Positions 61,240-64,000 of a stretch of DNA of 64,000 nt are shown here, one piece after another. The translations under genes were made by a program, and so were the position numbers. Position 1 is the first letter of the stretch. Every line of letters begins with the position of its first letter. This DNA is from Devosia sp. (GTDB lineage Bacteria; Pseudomonadota; Alphaproteobacteria; Rhizobiales; Devosiaceae). The notes below the pieces were generated by a model. It was not told where the DNA came from. It was given only the letters and a program-made list of their open reading frames with translations, and did not search any database. The stretch spans positions 62,001-126,000 of the forward strand of contig JADGNE010000043.1 in the NCBI GenBank assembly GCA_015234425.1. Reading direction: 5' to 3'.

Positions 61240-61704
61240 CTAAAGTGTCTTTGCCAGCGCTTCCATCTGGGTAGCGCAGAGGCCCCAGCCTTCGTGGAAC
61301 CCCATTTTCTCGTGCGCTTCCTTGTCCTCGACGGTCCAGTGTCGGGCTGTGGCGGTGTAGCGCGTCTTGCCGTTCTCTTCTTCGAAGGTGAGGATGCAGG
61401 TGAAGAACGGCTTGGACGACGGCTCCCAGTCCCCGACATAGGCATCGGTAAACACCAGTTTCCGGTTCGGGACGACTTCCAGATATTGCCCGGGTCCGGG
61501 GAATTCCGTTCCGTTCTCATCGGCCATGACGATCTCGCTGCGACCGCCCGGGCGCAGATCAACGGACGCGCGCGGGGTGCTCCATGGTTTGGGCGCGAAC
61601 CACTGCGTGATCAGCGCCGGCTCGGTCCAGCAGCGGAAAAGCGCCTTGGGCGAGGCATCGATCAGCCGTGTCAGTACGAGATCGCGCGATGTATCCTGGG
61701 TCAT
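61240..61704 (-). CDS. SRPBCC/AHSA1-family protein
   Basis: The 154-residue product has the START-like helix-grip fold of AHSA1 (Aha1 C-domain): LVLTRLIDASPKALFRCWTE, LITQWFAPKPW, FEEENGKTRYTATARHW and a closing helix EGWGLCATQMEALAKTL. Members bind hydrophobic ligands or act as polyketide cyclase-like or stress proteins; function is not predictable here. ATG 61704 has GAAGGAAC ahead; a longer frame to 61797 is rejected. Confidence 0.88.
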   Translation of the reverse strand: MTQDTSRDLVLTRLIDASPKALFRCWTEPALITQWFAPKPWSTPRASVDLRPGGRSEIVMADENGTEFPGPGQYLEVVPNRKLVFTDAYVGDWEPSSKPFFTCILTFEEENGKTRYTATARHWTVEDKEAHEKMGFHEGWGLCATQMEALAKTL

Positions 61705-61845
61705 ATTCGTTCCTTCAAAGGGCCGGGTTATGCAGTGACGACGAGGGTCGCAGTCTTCCTTCGACATAATCGACACGAAATCCCTCACGCTGGCCACGCT
61801 TTCAGTTGGCGTCGCGATCAGGTGCGGGCGCGGGACTGAGTTTCG

Positions 61846-62733
61846 TCACCCGTTGCTGAGCGCGGCAAGGGCAGGGCGCAGGTGCCCCTTGTGCGCTGAG
61901 AGTAGATCATTGGCTGTCGCCAGATCGGCTGCCCCGGCGGCAATCAGGACAGCAGGTTTGACGGCGCCCTGGCTTATGTCGAGTGCGGACGTGGCAGCCG
62001 CCTCATCGACGGAAGCGATGGTCGAAACGATGTCGCGGGCCCGGGCGCGCAGCTTGATATTGTCGGCGACGACATTGACCATCAGGCCGTCGTGAACATG
62101 ACCGAGCTCGATCGCCATCATGGTGGACAGCATGTTGAGCGCGATTTTCTGCGCCGTGCCCGCGCCCATTCGGGTTGAACCGGCAATGAGCTCCGGTGGG
62201 GTTGGAAGGCAGATGCCGACGTCGGCGGCCCCGAGGATCGGGGCGCCCCTATTATTGGCAATGGCGATGGTTGCGGCCCCGGCTTCGCGGGCGGTCGCCA
62301 GCGCTTCCATGGCAAATGGGGTCTGGCCGCTGGCGGTGAGGGCAATGACGCAGTCCCGCTCACTGGGGGAGAGCGCCTCGATGGCCTCGCGGGCTGCGGC
62401 ACGATCATCCTCCGGTCCGCCGATCATGCGCCGCAGCGATTCCATGCCGCCGGCCAGCACGATCTCGACCCGGTCGATGCCATAGGTGCCGGGCAGTTCC
62501 AGCCCATCGGCAAGTGCCATCAGCCCCGAACTGCCGGCGGCGGCATAGATCAGCCGCCCGCCGGCTGCAATTTTTGAAGCGGCGAGATGGGCGGCGCGCG
62601 CTATGTCGGGAATCGCTGGCTGGACGCTGTCTGCCGCGGCCGCCTGTCCTTGTGCCAGAAGCAGGAGAACTTTTTCTGCTGGAAGCGTCTCCAGCCCTCC
62701 AGCATCGGGATGGCGCATCTCGGTCTGTCGCAT
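61846..62733 (-). CDS. murQ: N-acetylmuramic acid 6-phosphate etherase
   Basis: The 295-residue enzyme cleaves the lactyl ether of MurNAc-6-phosphate, yielding GlcNAc-6-phosphate and D-lactate for wall recycling. It has a SIS domain with GGRLIYAAAGSSGLMALADG, ALTASGQTPFAMEALATARE, and the MurQ signature RMGAGTAQKIALNMLSTMMA followed by ELGHVHDGLMVNV. GGAGGAGA lies 8 bases before ATG 62733. It is divergent from the GntR/UTRA regulator. No MurNAc phosphotransferase transporter is in view; Alphaproteobacteria often use other importers or kinases. Confidence 0.93.
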   Translation of the reverse strand: MRQTEMRHPDAGGLETLPAEKVLLLLAQGQAAAADSVQPAIPDIARAAHLAASKIAAGGRLIYAAAGSSGLMALADGLELPGTYGIDRVEIVLAGGMESLRRMIGGPEDDRAAAREAIEALSPSERDCVIALTASGQTPFAMEALATAREAGAATIAIANNRGAPILGAADVGICLPTPPELIAGSTRMGAGTAQKIALNMLSTMMAIELGHVHDGLMVNVVADNIKLRARARDIVSTIASVDEAAATSALDISQGAVKPAVLIAAGAADLATANDLLSAHKGHLRPALAALSNG

Positions 62734-62898
62734 GGTATTTTCTCCTCCGGGAAGGATAATGCCAAAAAAATACCACTTGTCGAGTACGGCAGACCGCAGC
62801 GCAATTTGCGCAGCGCAAATCCCCGCCCCACTTCACAAACTGCTAAGACACGATCTCAAGCGCATTTAGCACTTGGTGAATGGTATTTTATTGGTATT
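62733..62898. promoter_or_regulatory. Repeated TGGTATT operator sites
   Basis: TGGTATT occurs at 62733-62739, 62881-62887 and 62892-62898, and inverted at 62769-62775. Such GGT...ACC half-sites fit NagR/YvoA-type GntR regulators. One copy overlaps the murQ start codon, consistent with repression. Confidence 0.6.
62804..62820. promoter_or_regulatory. 17-bp palindrome ATTTGCGC-A-GCGCAAAT
   Basis: It is a perfect inverted repeat in the murQ/GntR divergent region. It resembles ATTTGCGCAAAT upstream of the DeoR-type gene, suggesting that the DeoR-type protein also controls murQ. Confidence 0.5.
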
Positions 62899-62964
62899 GT
62901 CAAAGCGCGGAGGTGGGTTTATTCGCCAACTGCGGACCAGTACCTGAGGAACAAGGAGAAACGC

Positions 62965-63750
62965 GTGGCTGAGACGTTCGAAACGTTTTTCTCCGGCAAC
63001 CCGGTGACCTTGCCCCAGGGCGGGCCGTTGTATCTCCAGCTCAAGCGCTGGATCGAAGATGCCATAAAGAGCGGAGCCATCAAACCCGGTGATGCCCTGC
63101 CGTCCGAGCGCGATCTGGCGCTGCGGGTGGAAGTGTCGCGGGTGACTGTCCGCAAGGCCGTGTTGCAGCTGGTCCAGGAGGGTCTGCTGGTGCAGCGCCA
63201 TGGCTCCGGCACCTTTGTGGCGCCACCGGCCCAGCGCGTCGAGCAATCGTTGTCGCAACTGACCTCGTTCACCGAGGATATGGCGCGTCGTGGCATGGAA
63301 GTGCATGCCGAATGGCTTGATCGCGGGCTTTATGCGCCGTCGCCGGAAGAGACCATTATTCTGGGCTTGTCTCCGGGCGAGCAGGTGGCGCGGATTGCCC
63401 GCCTGCGCCTGAGTGGAGAAACGCCGCTGGCCATCGAGCGTGCCAGCCTCTCCAGCGATATCCTGCCCGATCCAGCCGCTATCGGAGATTCGCTCTATAA
63501 GCATCTTGATCGCAGCGGCAATCGCCCCGTGCGGGCGATCCAGCTCATCCGTGCTGCCAATCTGGATGAGAATGATGCGCGCCTGCTCCATGTTCCCACC
63601 GGTTCTGCCGGGCTGAACATTGAGCGCACATCCTATCTCGCCTCGGGCAGGGTCATTGAATTCACCCGCTCCATCTATCGGGGCGATACCTATGATTTTG
63701 TCGCCGAGCTTCGGCTGGGCGAAGCGCAGGCCAATGGGACAGCGCGGTAA
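62965..63750 (+). CDS. GntR-family regulator with UTRA domain (NagR-like)
   Basis: The 261-residue regulator has a GntR winged helix (about 18-85: LPSERDLALRVEVSRVTVRK, LLVQRHGSGTFV) and a UTRA effector domain (about 100-250: GLSPGEQVARIARLRLSGET, PLAIERASL, YLASGRVIEFTRSIYRGDTY). NagR/DasR-type members respond to amino-sugar phosphates. GTG 62965 has AAGGAG seven bases ahead; longer frames upstream are rejected. It lies between murQ (divergent) and the nagA-like gene (same strand, 96 bp later). Confidence 0.92.
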   Translation: MAETFETFFSGNPVTLPQGGPLYLQLKRWIEDAIKSGAIKPGDALPSERDLALRVEVSRVTVRKAVLQLVQEGLLVQRHGSGTFVAPPAQRVEQSLSQLTSFTEDMARRGMEVHAEWLDRGLYAPSPEETIILGLSPGEQVARIARLRLSGETPLAIERASLSSDILPDPAAIGDSLYKHLDRSGNRPVRAIQLIRAANLDENDARLLHVPTGSAGLNIERTSYLASGRVIEFTRSIYRGDTYDFVAELRLGEAQANGTAR

Positions 63751-63846
63751 CACAGCCCCCAGAGTGGGCAGGGGACTGATCTGAAATTGAGAGCGCCGGT
63801 TGGGTCACGCGGAGACGACCGGCGTCACGACACGAATGGAGACGAC

Positions 63847-64000
63847 ATGAGCGACCTGACGGCATTTATTGGTGGCCGGCTCTTTGATGGGCATGACTGG
63901 CACGAGGATGCCGCGCTTCTGGTGGAGTTCGGCCATGTCTGCGCCATCGTTCAGCGCAGCGAGATTCCGGCCAATGCCGAAAAGATCGAGCTTGGCGACG
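63847..64000 (+). CDS. nagA: N-acetylglucosamine-6-phosphate deacetylase (partial, 5' end)
   Basis: Only the first 51 codons are in the window. MSDLTAFIGGRLFDGHDWHE, then ALLVEFGHVCAIV and IPANAEKIELGD, match the N-terminal beta-sandwich of NagA-type amidohydrolases. The catalytic barrel lies beyond the edge. Placement after a NagR-like regulator and beside murQ supports NagA, which converts GlcNAc-6-P to GlcN-6-P. Another amidohydrolase cannot be excluded from this fragment alone. Confidence 0.75.
   Translation, partial: MSDLTAFIGGRLFDGHDWHEDAALLVEFGHVCAIVQRSEIPANAEKIELGD

Overview
The window is GC-rich chromosomal DNA from an alphaproteobacterium, most likely a member of the Hyphomicrobiales close to Devosia. 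That placement is an inference from family content: PutA controlled by a divergent Lrp-type regulator, an HWE-type histidine kinase, an A2M/PBP1C pair, and many dipeptide/oligopeptide ABC systems. No rRNA, phage, transposase, integrase or CRISPR array was found. One tRNA gene, tRNA-Ser(GCT), lies at 2233-2322.

Layout. 246-5181 holds a glyoxalase-like protein, a glutathione S-transferase, a DUF2147-like secreted protein, the tRNA, two small unknown genes and an AGCS sodium:alanine symporter with an N-terminal frameshift. 5512-10744 is peptide ABC system 1, a fused two-domain ATPase with two permeases and a binding protein. 11079-22147 is one long minus-strand series: GntR regulator, binding protein, degenerate M24 protein, two permeases, AstE/AspA-type deacylase, two ATPases, amidohydrolase and LrgA/LrgB. 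An aldo/keto reductase and a DUF885-like peptidase diverge from it. 24563-27338 carries a single-domain response regulator, a 40-residue membrane protein, a PAS-HWE kinase and a C39-like peptidase pair. 27526-35150 is the alpha-2-macroglobulin/pbpC operon. 35491-39095 holds a sorbosone-dehydrogenase-like protein and a serralysin-like protease.

39273-47764 groups a phosphoribosyltransferase, an M20 hydrolase, a nucleoside hydrolase, an MTA/SAH-deaminase-like amidohydrolase and a Pot-like ABC importer, which reads as a salvage locus. 47930-51903 is putR/putA for proline catabolism. 52142-60069 is peptide ABC system 3 with a GAF protein, an XRE-cupin regulator, a binding protein and a canonical M24 peptidase. 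60344-64000 is amino-sugar catabolism: DeoR regulator, murQ, GntR/UTRA regulator and the start of a nagA-like gene.

The genes together describe a cell specialised in importing peptides, modified amino acids, proline, polyamine-like or nucleoside compounds and cell-wall amino sugars, with dedicated hydrolases beside each importer. Every binding-protein gene is followed by strong hairpins, which fits a surplus of binding protein over permease. The intergenic regions from 35 to 59 kb contain related short palindromic repeats, including inverted two-hairpin elements flanking one gene and a family of about 110-125 bp with long inverted ends. The most notable biological lead is the 12.3-24.5 kb locus. 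It joins a peptide-type importer to a metal-site-degenerate, creatinase/ectoine-hydrolase-type M24 protein, a DoeB-family-type deacylase, an amidohydrolase and LrgAB.
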